NCBI GenBank assembly: GCA_021808055.1
Contig: JAKBCH010000009.1
Coordinates: 1 to 53,052 of the forward strand
DNA: 53,052 bases
Source of the DNA: Pseudomonadota bacterium
GTDB taxonomy: Bacteria > Pseudomonadota > Alphaproteobacteria > Acetobacterales > Acetobacteraceae
Direction of reading: 5' to 3'
Below the pieces are notes generated by a model. That model did not search any database, was not told the DNA's origin, and saw only the letters and a list, made by a program, of their open reading frames with translations. How positions within the stretch are numbered: position 1 is the stretch's first letter; every line of letters starts with the position of its first letter. Below are positions 42,887-52,436 of this stretch, one piece after another. A program made the position numbers and the translations under genes.

Positions 42887-44338
42887 ATGCAAATAGCCAA
42901 TCCGGTCAACGTACTCGAAAGATTGCGGCGCGAGCCTTCGGAAGCGGAATGGTTGGAGTTTAAGACATCTGCCGTCGCCCCCGAGGATGTGGGAGAATAT
43001 GTTTCCGCACTTGCTAACGGCGCTATGTTGGCTGACCGCGATTATGCTTTCCTGATCCTGGGCGTCGAAAATGAGACCCACAATATTGTAGGAACGACAA
43101 TAAGATTAAAGAATTGGAAAGTTAAAGGAGAGAATTTTGAAAATTGGCTTAACCGTTTAGTTGAACCTAGGTTGAATATTGAGCTGATTGATTTCGAGTG
43201 TGAAGAAAAAAAGCTCGCTATGATAATTATAGAACCATCATATCATAGGCCAGTTTCGTTTTCCAATGTTGAGTACATACGAGTTGGAGAAAACAAGAAA
43301 AAGCTAAAGGAGTTTCCAGAACGTGAGCGATCGTTGTGGCTAGCAACAAGCCGTAGGAAGTTCGAACAGGCTGTAGCACGCTCTGGTATCACACCTGAAG
43401 AAATACCGAACTTGCTAAACTGCAAGATCGCATACTCTTTGCGCGAGCTACTTCTCCCAGATAATCAAGATGAAGTCATAAAGTATCTTCTATCAGAGGG
43501 ATTTATTTATGACTCTTATGATGGAACCTACAGCATCACAAACTTAGGTGCAATTTTATTGGCAAACGACATCACAAAATTCCCGTCTGTCGCGCAAAAG
43601 AGAGTTAGAATAATTAGATACTCCGGCTCGAATAAAATGGCATCTGACTTAGAGCAGGAAGGAGTAAGGGGATATGCTCAGGGATTCTCTGGAATTATAA
43701 AATTTATCATTGATAATACACCAAAAAAGGAAACTTACGTTGGAGGTGTTAGGAAAATTGTCCACGATTATCCAGAAGTGGCAATTCGTGAAATAGTTGC
43801 CAACGCTCTTATACATCAAGATTTTACCATCGATGGAACCGGACCGACTATAGAAATTTATAGCGACCGAATCGAGGTTATTAATCCAGGCCAATCATTA
43901 ATTGAATTGGACAGGATACTAGACGAAAGGCGATCACGAAATGTAAAACTCGCATTTATGATGCGGCAACTCAATCTTTGTGAAGAGCGCGGGGGAGGAT
44001 TGGACAAAGCATTAATCGCTATTGAACTCCAGAACTCTCCTGCTCCGACTTTCTACTCATCGAAAGATTCTATGAAGGTTGTAATTTTCTCTCCCAAACC
44101 GTTTTCCGAGCTATCCAAACAAGATAAAGAAAGAGCTGGCTTTTTTCATTGCGTACTGAAGTGGATACAACAGGATTACATGAGCAACGCGTCTCTTAGG
44201 AGAAGATTTTCGCTTCAAGATAACGACTATCAAGCCGTGTCCGCCGTGATATCTAGTCTTGTTAAGAGCGGTAGAATCAAACCCGCAGATCCCAACCAAG
44301 GTAATCGTTCTGCTAAATATATCCCATACTGGGCTTAG
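42887..44338 (+). CDS. AlbA_2/Schlafen-type putative ATPase-regulator, AT-rich
   Basis: 483-aa protein. Residues about 8-140 form an AlbA_2 (Schlafen AlbA-like) domain starting EAEWLEFKTSAVAPEDVG with a nucleic-acid-binding core. Residues about 290-370 match the C-terminal ATP-binding domain of RecG-related proteins (REIVANALIHQDF, IEIYSDRIEVINPG, EERGGGLDKA), a GHKL-like fold. A winged helix closes the protein (SLQDNDYQAVSAVISSLVKS, then GRIK). Base composition is far more AT-rich than any neighbour and codon use differs, so it was probably acquired recently. Relatives are often found in defence islands or as regulators; function is unknown here. Confidence 0.85.
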   Translation: MQIANPVNVLERLRREPSEAEWLEFKTSAVAPEDVGEYVSALANGAMLADRDYAFLILGVENETHNIVGTTIRLKNWKVKGENFENWLNRLVEPRLNIELIDFECEEKKLAMIIIEPSYHRPVSFSNVEYIRVGENKKKLKEFPERERSLWLATSRRKFEQAVARSGITPEEIPNLLNCKIAYSLRELLLPDNQDEVIKYLLSEGFIYDSYDGTYSITNLGAILLANDITKFPSVAQKRVRIIRYSGSNKMASDLEQEGVRGYAQGFSGIIKFIIDNTPKKETYVGGVRKIVHDYPEVAIREIVANALIHQDFTIDGTGPTIEIYSDRIEVINPGQSLIELDRILDERRSRNVKLAFMMRQLNLCEERGGGLDKALIAIELQNSPAPTFYSSKDSMKVVIFSPKPFSELSKQDKERAGFFHCVLKWIQQDYMSNASLRRRFSLQDNDYQAVSAVISSLVKSGRIKPADPNQGNRSAKYIPYWA

Positions 44339-44458
44339 TGGAATTTCACCAGTAAAATGCCATAAGTGCTGGGACTAATGCAATTAAGACGCTTCCATGA
44401 AGCCACCTATGCTCTGGGCTGTAATGAGGGTGATCCTATGTTTGATGCCGAGCTAAAC

Positions 44459-44489
44459 GAGATGGCGCAGCACAAGCCTGCGCCATCTC
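44459..44489 (-). terminator. Strong hairpin downstream of pckA
   Basis: GAGATGGCGCAG (44459-44470) and CTGCGCCATCTC (44478-44489), 12 bp perfect with a 7-base loop, eight bases after the pckA stop, followed on the minus strand by GTTTAG. The stem is strong though the T-run is short. Confidence 0.65.
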
Positions 44490-44496
44490 CCTAGCC

Positions 44497-46098
44497 TTAG
44501 GCCGCAAATTTGATCGCCGCTGCTTTCACGTCCTCGTCGACATGTTCAGCGAAGGTTTCGAAATTCTGCACGAAGCGGGCGACAAGGTTTTTTGCGGCGT
44601 CGTCGTAGGCCGCTTTGTCGGCCCAGGCCTGGCGGGGGTCCAGAACCTCGTCCGGCACGCCTTCCACATGGGTGGGAATGGCGAGGTTGAAGAACGGGTC
44701 CGTGCGGTATTCCACATTGTCCAGCGCGCCGGAAAGGGCGGCGTTCAGCAGCGCGCGGGTGTGTTTGATGGACATGCGCTTGCCCACCCCGTAAGCCCCG
44801 CCGGTCCAGCCGGTGTTCACCAGCCAGCAATGCGCGCCGTGCTGTTTGATGAGTTTTTGCAGCAATTTGCCGTAAACCTGCGGATGGCGCGGCAGAAATG
44901 GCGCGCCGAAGCAGGTGGAGAAGGTGGCTTGCGGCGCGTTGCCCATGCCTTTTTCCGTGCCCGCCACGCGCGCGGTGTAGCCGGAGAGGAAATGATACAT
45001 CGCCTGCGCCGGGGTGAGGCGGGAGATGGGCGGCAGCACGCCAAATGCATCCGCCGTGAGCATGACGACGTTTTTGGGAATACCACCGCGCCCGGAAAGT
45101 TCCACATTCGGGATGAACTCAACCGGATAGCAGGAGCGGGTGTTTTCGGTGAAGGTGCTGTCTGTAAGGTCTAAATTGCCGCGCGGGTCCGCCACCACAT
45201 TTTCCAGCACGGTGCCGAAGCGGTGTGAGGCGGCCCAGATTTCCGGCTCGTTTTTCTGGCTGAGGTCGATAACCTTGGCGTAGCAGCCGCCTTCGAAATT
45301 AAACACGCCATCCGGCGCCCAGCCATGTTCGTCATCGCCGATGAGGCGGCGGGAGGGGTCTGAGGAGAGGGTGGTTTTGCCGGTGCCGGAGAGGCCGAAG
45401 AACAGCGCGCTGTCCTCCTCCGGGCCGATATTGGCGGAGCAATGCATGGGCAGCACGCCTTGCGGTGGCAGCAGCCAGTTCATCACCGTGAAGATGGATT
45501 TCTTGATCTCGCCCGCATAGATGGTGCCGGCGATGACGATGGTTTTCTCGGCGAAAGAAAGCGCGATGGCGGTGGTGGAACGCACGCCGTCAATTTCCGG
45601 GTCCGCCTCGAAATCAGGCGCGTGGAGGATGACGTAATCCGGCTCGAACCCAGCCAGCTCCTCCTGTTTGGGGCGGATGAACATGTTGCGGGCGAACAAA
45701 GCGTGCCAGGCGCCGGTGGTAACCAGGCGCACGCGGATGCGGTGGGCGGGGTCCGCCCCAGCATAAAGGTCTTGCGTGAAAAGCTCCTGGCCTTGCAGAT
45801 AAGCCTGGACGCGGGATTTAAGCGCGGTGAACTTCTCTTTCGGCAATCTCTGGTTGATCTTGCCCCACCAGATATCGGCGGTGGTTTCCGGCTCGTCGGC
45901 CACGAATTTATCCGCTACGGAGCGGCCGGTGTGAACGCCAGTACGGACAACCAGCGCGCCATCCGCGGTGAGGCGGCCTTCGCCCTTGCGCAGGGAATGT
46001 GCGACAAGTGCGGGTGCGGTGAGGTTGGCATGAGCGGCGGCGCGCACGCCAGTGCCCCGCAAAGGGGCGGATTCATGAGGCGTGGCGGTCTCGGTCAT
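44497..46098 (-). CDS. pckA: Phosphoenolpyruvate carboxykinase (ATP)
   Basis: Gluconeogenic enzyme converting oxaloacetate to PEP. The 533-aa product has RSVADKF, the P-loop GLSGTGKTTLSSDP near residue 237, DDEHGW, and the metal-binding region MHCSANIG. I place the start at 46098, where AAGGA stands upstream and the alphaproteobacterial N-terminus begins; the longer in-frame ORF to 46524 would run into the divergent chvI gene and is rejected. It is divergent from chvI-chvG. In Sinorhizobium and Agrobacterium the same arrangement exists and ChvGI influences pckA expression. Confidence 0.97.
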   Translation of the reverse strand: MTETATPHESAPLRGTGVRAAAHANLTAPALVAHSLRKGEGRLTADGALVVRTGVHTGRSVADKFVADEPETTADIWWGKINQRLPKEKFTALKSRVQAYLQGQELFTQDLYAGADPAHRIRVRLVTTGAWHALFARNMFIRPKQEELAGFEPDYVILHAPDFEADPEIDGVRSTTAIALSFAEKTIVIAGTIYAGEIKKSIFTVMNWLLPPQGVLPMHCSANIGPEEDSALFFGLSGTGKTTLSSDPSRRLIGDDEHGWAPDGVFNFEGGCYAKVIDLSQKNEPEIWAASHRFGTVLENVVADPRGNLDLTDSTFTENTRSCYPVEFIPNVELSGRGGIPKNVVMLTADAFGVLPPISRLTPAQAMYHFLSGYTARVAGTEKGMGNAPQATFSTCFGAPFLPRHPQVYGKLLQKLIKQHGAHCWLVNTGWTGGAYGVGKRMSIKHTRALLNAALSGALDNVEYRTDPFFNLAIPTHVEGVPDEVLDPRQAWADKAAYDDAAKNLVARFVQNFETFAEHVDEDVKAAAIKFAA

Positions 46099-46279
46099 CA
46101 GGTGGGTTCCTTCAGAAAAACCTTCGCATGTACTTTCTTTCATAGGCGTGGGGCGTTTTGCCGACAACCAGCGGAGGCATCCGGTTTGGGCATACTTGAT
46201 TTGCTGCCATAATCCGGTCACTCCCTTGGGCTTTAGAATGTGGCGGACCGGCCATAACCGTAAAGGATGGGTTTGAAAC

Positions 46280-46981
46280 ATGAAACAAACGATCGCCCTG
46301 GTGGATGATGACCGCAATATTCTGACTTCCGTGCAGATGACGCTGGAGGCGGAGGGATTTGTTGTTCGCACATATACGGACGGCGAATCCGCCTTGCAGG
46401 CGCTTTTGGCCAAGCCGGTGGACCTTGCGGTGCTGGACATTAAAATGCCGCGCATGGACGGAATGGAGCTGTTGCAGAAGCTGCGCGCCCGCTCCGCCAT
46501 GCCGGTGATCTTTCTTACCAGCAAGGATGACGAGCTGGACGAGTTGATGGGGCTGCGCCTGGGGGCGGATGACTACATCACCAAGCCGTTCAGCCAACGG
46601 CTGCTGCTGGAGCGCATCCGCGCCCTGTTGCGGCGCAATGAATCCACCCGCGCGGAGGCAAGTGGCGGGGCCCCTGCCGCGGTGCTGACCCGAGGCGATT
46701 TAACGCTGGATGAGACCAAGCACCAATGCCTGTGGGGGGGTAAGGACATTCAGTTGACCGTGACGGAGTTTTTGCTGGTGAAGGCGCTGGCACAGCGGCC
46801 TGGCATGGTGAAAAGCCGCGATCAGCTGATCGACGCTGCTTATGGCGAGAATGTGTATGTGGATGACCGCACCATTGACAGCCACGTGAAGCGGCTGCGC
46901 AAGAAGTTCCGCAATGTCGATGGCGAGTTCGACCAGATCGAGACGCTCTACGGCATTGGCTACCGCTACAAGGACGCATAA
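46280..46981 (+). CDS. chvI: Two-component response regulator ChvI
   Basis: OmpR-family regulator of 233 aa. The receiver starts [20 protein letters not shown] and has the phospho-acceptor in [13 protein letters not shown] (Asp near residue 53) and a Lys in [11 protein letters not shown] winged helix-turn-helix follows ([20 protein letters not shown] then [12 protein letters not shown]). In rhizobia ChvG/ChvI controls the response to acid and envelope change. Gene order with pckA supports the orthologue assignment. Confidence 0.95.
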   Translation: MKQTIALVDDDRNILTSVQMTLEAEGFVVRTYTDGESALQALLAKPVDLAVLDIKMPRMDGMELLQKLRARSAMPVIFLTSKDDELDELMGLRLGADDYITKPFSQRLLLERIRALLRRNESTRAEASGGAPAAVLTRGDLTLDETKHQCLWGGKDIQLTVTEFLLVKALAQRPGMVKSRDQLIDAAYGENVYVDDRTIDSHVKRLRKKFRNVDGEFDQIETLYGIGYRYKDA

Positions 46982-47000
46982 ACTGGCCCAGAAAACCCGC

Positions 47001-48626
47001 ATGTCGCGCTTGCTGCGCGACATTCTCCTCGTGAATTTGCTGCCGCTGGCGTTGATTTTCGCCGCATTGCTCTATCTGGACCAGTATCAGCAAGGATTGT
47101 TGACCGCTGAGGTCTCTGCCCTACGCGAGCAGGCGCGGATTTATGCCGGCGCCATCGCCGAAACGGCGGTGCAGAATAATAATGGCCAGCAGGTTCTGAA
47201 CCCGGACCAGGCGCAGCCGCTGCTCTATTCCCTCACCGAGCCGACCCCCAACGCTCAGGCGCTGATTTACGGGCCAGATGGTGAGCTGGTGGCCAATTCC
47301 CGCGTGCACCCCGGCGCTGGAGGGGCGATTGTGACGGAGCCATTAGCCGCGCCGCCGCCGCGCGGGCTGTTCTCGCGTATTGTCGGTTTCATCTATGACC
47401 ATCTTTCTGGCTCAGTAACTGGCAGCGAGGATGAAACCGGGGAGGTTGGATCAGGTGCCGGGCAGCAGCCCGATACGTTGGGTTGGCAGCCGGATGCGCG
47501 CACGGTGCTGCAAATGACCGGAACAACGGGGGGCGATGCATCTGCACAGGAAGCACCGCCTTTTGTGCGCCGCGACCAGCAGGGTGTGCTGCTGATTACC
47601 GTGGCCGAGCCGATTGAGTATGGGCAGCAGACCGTGGGCACGGTGCTGCTGACGCGTGAAGCTTCAGAGGTGGATGCGGCGGTGCTGGCGGTTCGGATTT
47701 CGATCCTGATTTTGTTCGCGTTGGCATTGGCGCTGACCGTGATTGTTTCCTTTTATCTTTCCCGTACCATTGCCCGCCCGCTCTCACGCCTGGCGGCGGC
47801 GGCGGAGCGGATGCGCGAAGGCCGCGCCGGGGCGCAAACGCTGCCCAAGCCGGTCACCACCCGCAATGACGAAATTGGCACACTGGCCCGCACACTGGAG
47901 GGGACGTCCCAGGCATTATGGTCGCGGATGGACGCGATTGAGAAATTTGCGGCTGATGTGGCGCATGAGATTAAAAACCCGCTTTCCTCTATTCGTTCCG
48001 CCGTGGAGACGCTGACGCGGGTGGAAGACCCGGCCCGCGCCTCCCGTCTGCTGGCGATTGTGACGCAGGATGTGGGGCGGCTAGACCGGCTGATTACCGA
48101 CATCTCTGACAGCTCGCGGCTGGATTCAGAGCTTTCCCGCAGCCGGTATGAGATTGTGGACATGGCCCGGATGCTGGCCACGTTGGCGGAAATTCACGAC
48201 GCTACGCGCAAGGAAGGTAGCCCGTTTATGGAGCTGGATGCGCAGGCTTCGGGGTTGCTGGTGCGCGGCTCTGAAGCCAGGCTGGTGCAGGTGCTTAGGA
48301 ACCTTATCGGTAATGCTATTTCCTTCAGCCCGGAAAATGCCAAAATTTATCTGCGCGGGCGAGAGACGGGTGGGATGATCGAACTGGCGGTGGAGGATGA
48401 GGGGCCGGGCATTCCGGACGGTAAACTCGATTCTATTTTCGACCGGTTTTATTCCGAACGGCCACAGAATGAGCAGTTCGGCAGCCATTCCGGGTTGGGG
48501 CTTTCCATTTCGCGGCAGATTGTGGAAGCGCATAAAGGCCGGATTTCGGCTGAAAACCGCCGGGATGAAGCCGGGCAGGTCATTGGCGCGCGCTTCGTCA
48601 TCAGGCTGCCGAAGGCGGGAGACTAA
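47001..48626 (+). CDS. chvG: Sensor histidine kinase ChvG
   Basis: Membrane kinase partner of ChvI. From ATG 47001 the product has 541 aa: TM1 (about 8-28), a periplasmic sensor of about 225 residues, TM2 (about 233-255), HAMP, then H-box FAADVAHEIKNPLSSIRSAV and ATP-binding motifs NLIGNAISFSP, DEGPGIPDG and HSGLGLSISRQIVEAHKG. A longer ORF begins at 46914 inside chvI; rhizobial ChvG has a basic N-terminal extension, so a start between the two cannot be excluded. The periplasmic part is less conserved, where ExoR-type repressors bind in rhizobia. Confidence 0.95.
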   Translation: MSRLLRDILLVNLLPLALIFAALLYLDQYQQGLLTAEVSALREQARIYAGAIAETAVQNNNGQQVLNPDQAQPLLYSLTEPTPNAQALIYGPDGELVANSRVHPGAGGAIVTEPLAAPPPRGLFSRIVGFIYDHLSGSVTGSEDETGEVGSGAGQQPDTLGWQPDARTVLQMTGTTGGDASAQEAPPFVRRDQQGVLLITVAEPIEYGQQTVGTVLLTREASEVDAAVLAVRISILILFALALALTVIVSFYLSRTIARPLSRLAAAAERMREGRAGAQTLPKPVTTRNDEIGTLARTLEGTSQALWSRMDAIEKFAADVAHEIKNPLSSIRSAVETLTRVEDPARASRLLAIVTQDVGRLDRLITDISDSSRLDSELSRSRYEIVDMARMLATLAEIHDATRKEGSPFMELDAQASGLLVRGSEARLVQVLRNLIGNAISFSPENAKIYLRGRETGGMIELAVEDEGPGIPDGKLDSIFDRFYSERPQNEQFGSHSGLGLSISRQIVEAHKGRISAENRRDEAGQVIGARFVIRLPKAGD

Positions 48627-48642
48627 AGTTGTTCAGCGCCAG

Positions 48643-49323
48643 ATGAGCGGCAAGACGGATGAGGCGAAGCCTTCTAAATTGATGAAGAAGGCGAATGTCG
48701 CCGCTTTTCTCACGGCCATCGCCAGGGGCAATGACGACCCGCGCACGGAGCTGGATTATGCCACACCCTTCCAGCTTCTGGTGACGGTGGTGCTCTCGGC
48801 CCAGGCCACGGATGTGGGGGTGAACAAGGCAACGCCCGGGTTGTTCGCCGTGGCGCCGGATGCGGCGGCGATGGCAGCGCTTGGGGAAGCGGCGATCGGC
48901 GAGAAGATTAAGACCATCGGCCTATGGAAGGCCAAGGCGAAGAACGTGGCGGCGCTGGCGGCGATTCTGGTGGAGCGCCATGGCGGCGAGGTGCCAGGGG
49001 AGCGCGATGCGCTGGAGGCGCTGCCGGGCGTGGGGCGCAAAACCGCGAATGTGGTTCTGAACGAGATTTTCGGGATGCCGACGATGGCGGTGGACACGCA
49101 TATCTTCCGGCTGGGCAACCGCACCGGCATCGCGCCGGGGGCGACACCGCGCGCGGTGGAGGATGCGTTGGTGAAACGGATTCCGAAAGAAATGCTGAAA
49201 CCGGCGCATCTCTGGTTGATTCTGCACGGACGTTACGTGTGCAAAGCGCGCAAACCGGAATGCTGGCGCTGCGAGGGGGCGGAATGGTGTACGTTTAAGC
49301 CAAAGACGGTTCATCCGGGGTAA
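48643..49323 (+). CDS. nth: Endonuclease III
   Basis: DNA glycosylase/AP lyase for oxidised pyrimidines. From ATG 48643 the product has 226 aa. The HhH motif LPGVGRKTANVVL carries the catalytic Lys, VDTHIFRLGNR the catalytic Asp, and the C-terminal CKARKPECWRCEGAEWC matches the C-x6-C-x2-C-x5-C iron-sulphur signature. It follows chvG by 16 bp and may share its transcript. A longer in-frame ORF overlaps chvG and is rejected. Confidence 0.95.
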   Translation: MSGKTDEAKPSKLMKKANVAAFLTAIARGNDDPRTELDYATPFQLLVTVVLSAQATDVGVNKATPGLFAVAPDAAAMAALGEAAIGEKIKTIGLWKAKAKNVAALAAILVERHGGEVPGERDALEALPGVGRKTANVVLNEIFGMPTMAVDTHIFRLGNRTGIAPGATPRAVEDALVKRIPKEMLKPAHLWLILHGRYVCKARKPECWRCEGAEWCTFKPKTVHPG

Positions 49324-49348
49324 ATTCTAAAATTTTGAAAGACTAAAC

Positions 49349-49912
49349 GTGCCAATAAAAGCAATAAAAACGGGGCATTTCAAACATGCGATTGCACTCG
49401 CAGTGTATGGCTTTCTTTCGTTTGTTTTGGTCGACCATGGCGTTTCAATTACGCGAAACTTATCCGGGCAGGGATCGGACCCGTACGCGTTTTGATGGTT
49501 TCTAACATGGTGGCCACATGCGGTGATGGCGTATCTCTCACCCATTGTGACAAAACTGGTATGGTACCCGACTGGCGTTTCCTTGGCTTGACTTACCGCC
49601 GTGCCAGCTTTGTTGTTAATTATTCTGCGCCGCCTGGATGGCTCATTGTCCCGTAAATGGGCGGTCGGTTTCAGCGTGATATTACTGACCATGCAGTTTT
49701 ACATTTGCATCGAGGTTTTCGCTACCATCTTTGTGTTTGGCGGCATAGCTTGGAGGCTTGGTTATTTATACGCGGCGAATCGCCGGCCGGTATTACGGCA
49801 CCTGGTTTTCAGGAAGGGTGCGGACCAGGCAATGGTGAAGGCTATCTCAGGGCTCAATTGGCCCACTCAAAAAATTGACGACGTGACCGTGATCACGGTG
49901 CCATCCCGATAG
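49349..49912 (+). pseudogene. Decayed polytopic glycosyltransferase-like membrane protein
   Basis: One frame from GTG 49349 reads as a single membrane protein interrupted by two TGA codons. The first part ends SGQGSDPYAF at TGA 49493-49495; it continues WFLTWWPHAVMAYLSPIVTK then LVWYPTGVSLA to TGA 49589-49591, then LTAVPALLLI. The DPxxFxWFLxWWPxA and VWxPxGxxLAW patterns recall large GT-C/mannosyltransferase-like membrane proteins, in which the second stop would replace a Trp. The rest jumps to ILRRLDGSLSRKWAVG and a C-terminal DDVTVITVP tail, so hundreds of residues are missing. A 103-aa GTG-started remnant (49601-49912) could still be translated, but I regard it as a relic. Confidence 0.65.
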
Positions 49913-49940
49913 ATTCATTGCATGGGCGGTGGCACTGCCG

Positions 49941-50511
49941 CTACAGACGGGTCGCCACACAAAGCAGTGAAAGCCCAAATGGCAAGTTGTACCGATTCAG
50001 CAATGGCCTCTCCATTTGGAATAAGGCCTTCATCGCCGCGTTGACTGGCGCTGCCGGAACGCCTGCCGCCGTTGCCATTTTTGCGTTTCTGGCCCGGTCG
50101 TAGCAGCGGACGGCATAGACGAGCGGGCACGGATATCAGAACCTTGCCGCTTTGCTTGGTGACGCTGTATGCAGACTTCAAAAATTCAAAATCTTTATCA
50201 ATGTATTCGAGAAAATCGAACAGGCAAATAAGGTCAAACAATCCGCCATCCTTTGGCAAAGCGTTTGGAAACGCACCTTGCGTTACGCGGGCATAGGTTT
50301 CAGCCTTTTGCCTGGCAATACCGGCCCCCTCGGCCGAGGGCTCAATGCCATCAACAACGCCGAACTCTGAAAGCATTTTAAGGTTGCCGCCGGTTCCGCA
50401 CCAGATTTCAAGAGTTCTCGATGTTGTATTGAGATTCACGGAGCGGATGTGATCTTGCAGTATCTGGCGACGAACCCTAAACTACCAATGGATTTCTTCC
50501 ACACTAGCCAT
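49941..50511 (-). pseudogene. Decayed class I SAM-dependent methyltransferase
   Basis: From ATG 50511 the frame reads MASVEEIHW, amber TAG (50484-50482), then FRVRRQIL...SRTLEIWCGTGGNLKML, a SAM motif I (LExxCGTGGN). The stop falls where relatives have HWWFRxRRxIL, so it is most likely a Trp-to-stop change. The domain continues through DLICLFDFLEYIDKDFEFL to LISVPA, then shifts frame near 50110-50125 and resumes as MERPLLNRYNLPFGLSLLC to a stop at 49943. The segment between these parts is also shortened. It converges on the glycosyltransferase-like relic, and such methyltransferases often accompany glycosyltransferases, so both probably decayed together. Confidence 0.7.
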
Positions 50512-50890
50512 GAAATATGGCTTGTTTCTCCATCGCCTCTCTCGCTCCGCCGTAATCGATCAATAAAGAAAATTCATTGATACAACAACCCAATAATCGT
50601 GCAATCATTTTCGGCGAAGGATATTGAAATGGCGTTAGGTAAGAAATTCGGGGTCGATTTCCGGTGGTGAAAGATGCGCAGCGGCATTGGCGATCGCTTT
50701 GATCGAGACGGTGAACGCGATGGCAAATGCGAAACATGCGGCTGTTAGGACGCAGGGTTGAGCCGACGCTTGAGGCTTCTGATCATTCCGCTTCTCAGAT
50801 GGTCAATTTCTACGAAATGCGCCATTAAATACCACATGTAGCAGTTCAGGCAGAAACAAAACCCTTCATATCTAAAAGGATATCAGTACG
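50512..50890. other. Gene-free stretch next to the decayed region
   Basis: No convincing gene. On the minus strand a short frame reads FAIAFTVSIKAIANAAAHLS and ends PPEIDPEFLT, which may be another eroded coding remnant. No terminal repeats or transposase fragments were seen. Confidence 0.4.
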
Positions 50891-51310
50891 ATGGAAGCGA
50901 GACGTTTTCTCCATTTAAGGCTGAAGGAACGTGAGAGCAATGGGCCGCATGTGACCGATAAGGAGCATATCGGGATCAACGGGCGTTTGGCTGTGTTCAT
51001 CACCGACACCGTTGGCACCATGTGGTACGCCTATGTGTTTGCCGGGATTGCCCTGGTGAGCCTGCCTGCGGCGATTAAGGGTGGCGTTGCAACCCTCATA
51101 GCCTGGATCGCGCAGACGTTTTTACAGCTCGTGTTATTGTCGGTTATCATGGTTGGCCAAAAAGTGGCCGCCGCGGCTTCAGACAAGCAGGCACTCCAAA
51201 CGTATAACGACGCTGAAGCGCTGTTGAAGATTCAAGACGAGCTGCATCAGATGATTGAGCTTAATAACAACCTGACGTCGGAGATTCATCGCGCGATTAT
51301 GGCGAAGTGA
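50891..51310 (+). CDS. Small two-helix membrane protein (DUF1003-like)
   Basis: 139-aa protein with a basic N-terminal segment, HIGINGRLAVFITDTVGTMW, two adjacent membrane helices (about 52-72 and 76-100) and a soluble helical tail ending LTSEIHRAI. The pattern GTMWYAYVFAGIALVSLP and WIAQTFLQLVLLSVIMVGQ belongs to a conserved hypothetical membrane family related to DUF1003. Function unknown. AAAGGAT precedes the ATG. It stands alone, converging with the metallo-hydrolase gene. Confidence 0.8.
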   Translation: MEARRFLHLRLKERESNGPHVTDKEHIGINGRLAVFITDTVGTMWYAYVFAGIALVSLPAAIKGGVATLIAWIAQTFLQLVLLSVIMVGQKVAAAASDKQALQTYNDAEALLKIQDELHQMIELNNNLTSEIHRAIMAK

Positions 51311-51343
51311 TCCGCAAACCATAACGGCAGAGGGGAGGGCGCG

Positions 51344-52315
51344 TTAAAGCGCCGCCGTTTCCCCTACATCCAGAGTAAAAAATCGTTCCGGTGCAATGCC
51401 CGCCACCGCCAGCGCCAAAGCGAGGTCTTGCTTGGGTGCTTCGATGGCTTCAGCGGTGAGCTGGAAGGTGCCGAAATGCATACCGATGGCGCGGCTGGCG
51501 TGCAGGTCCTTGAAGGCCTGCACGGCCTCGGCGGGGTTTACATGCGCGCTCTGCATCATCTCGCGCGGTTCATAGGCGCCGATGGGCAGCAAAGCGAGGT
51601 CAGGTGGGCCAAGGCGATGATAGATCTCGTTAAAGAATTTCGTGTAGCCGCTGTCGCCGGCAAAATAGATTTTGCGCCCATGATGGTTGAGCATGAACCC
51701 GGCCCAGAGGGTTTCGTTCCTGTCCCATAAGGTGCGGGCAGCGAAATGCCGGGCGGGGGTGGCGGTGATGTGAGCGCCATGAATGGTGGTGGTCTGCCAC
51801 CAATCCAACTCCGTGGCGCCATGCAGGCGCTGGCGTTTGAGAAACGCGGCATTTCCGAGGCTGGTGACGATATGCACCGCCGGGAAGCGGTTGCGGATGC
51901 GCTGCAGGGAGGGAATGTCCATATGATCGTAATGGTTGTGGGAGAGCAGGATCAGGTCGATACGTGGCAGCGCCTCGATGGCGAGGCCTGGGGCACGCAC
52001 CCGCTTTGGCCCGGCAAAGCGCAAAGGCGAGCAGCGTTCGGAAAACACCGGGTCGGTGAGCACGGTCAGCCCTTCCAGGCAGAGCAGAAAGGAGCTGTGG
52101 CCGATCCAGGTTACGCTGGGTTGGGAAGGATTTGGCGGGGGGTAGGGCTTGTTCTCGATACGATCTGGCCAGGTGGACCATGTCGCCTGGTCGCGTGACA
52201 GGCGGGCGCGAAGAAGGCGCAGCAGCCCGCCACGGCGATGGACTGGGTTGGGGTGGCCTGGTTCGGGATTGAAGAAATGCGTGCCATTGAAATGATCGGT
52301 TTCAGAAATGCTCAT
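51344..52315 (-). CDS. Metallo-beta-lactamase-fold hydrolase (NAPE-PLD/UlaG-like)
   Basis: 323-aa hydrolase. The metal motif is LLSHNHYDHMD near residue 125 (HxHxDH), with later ligands in TPARHFAAR, YFAGDSGYT and GMHFGTF. VTWIGHSSFLLCLEG near residue 68 and TDPVFSERCSPLRFAGPKR are typical of the NAPE-PLD-like group, whose bacterial members hydrolyse phosphodiester or lactone bonds; substrate unknown here. Length and motifs are complete. Confidence 0.9.
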   Translation of the reverse strand: MSISETDHFNGTHFFNPEPGHPNPVHRRGGLLRLLRARLSRDQATWSTWPDRIENKPYPPPNPSQPSVTWIGHSSFLLCLEGLTVLTDPVFSERCSPLRFAGPKRVRAPGLAIEALPRIDLILLSHNHYDHMDIPSLQRIRNRFPAVHIVTSLGNAAFLKRQRLHGATELDWWQTTTIHGAHITATPARHFAARTLWDRNETLWAGFMLNHHGRKIYFAGDSGYTKFFNEIYHRLGPPDLALLPIGAYEPREMMQSAHVNPAEAVQAFKDLHASRAIGMHFGTFQLTAEAIEAPKQDLALALAVAGIAPERFFTLDVGETAAL

Positions 52316-52436
52316 GCGGGTGATATTGGGGTGGTGATGCGACGGGTAAATAGGCTGAAATGTCTGCGATACATGCGGTTACGCACGAGCTGAGCTGACT
52401 ATATCTTGTAACGGCGACGGGGCAGCGGATATGTAG

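Noticed and set aside
46099..46524. N-terminal extension of pckA to 46524
   Set aside because: It would overlap the divergent chvI gene, contains no PckA-like sequence, and a good ribosome site precedes 46098.
49327..49692. 121-aa minus-strand ORF after nth
   Set aside because: It is opposite the decayed glycosyltransferase-like frame, which reads as recognisable protein on the plus strand; the minus frame has no features.
49915..50439. 174-aa ORF taken as an intact methyltransferase
   Set aside because: Its C-terminal third is out of frame; the natural C-terminus lies in another frame and the N-terminus is cut by an amber codon, so I list a pseudogene.
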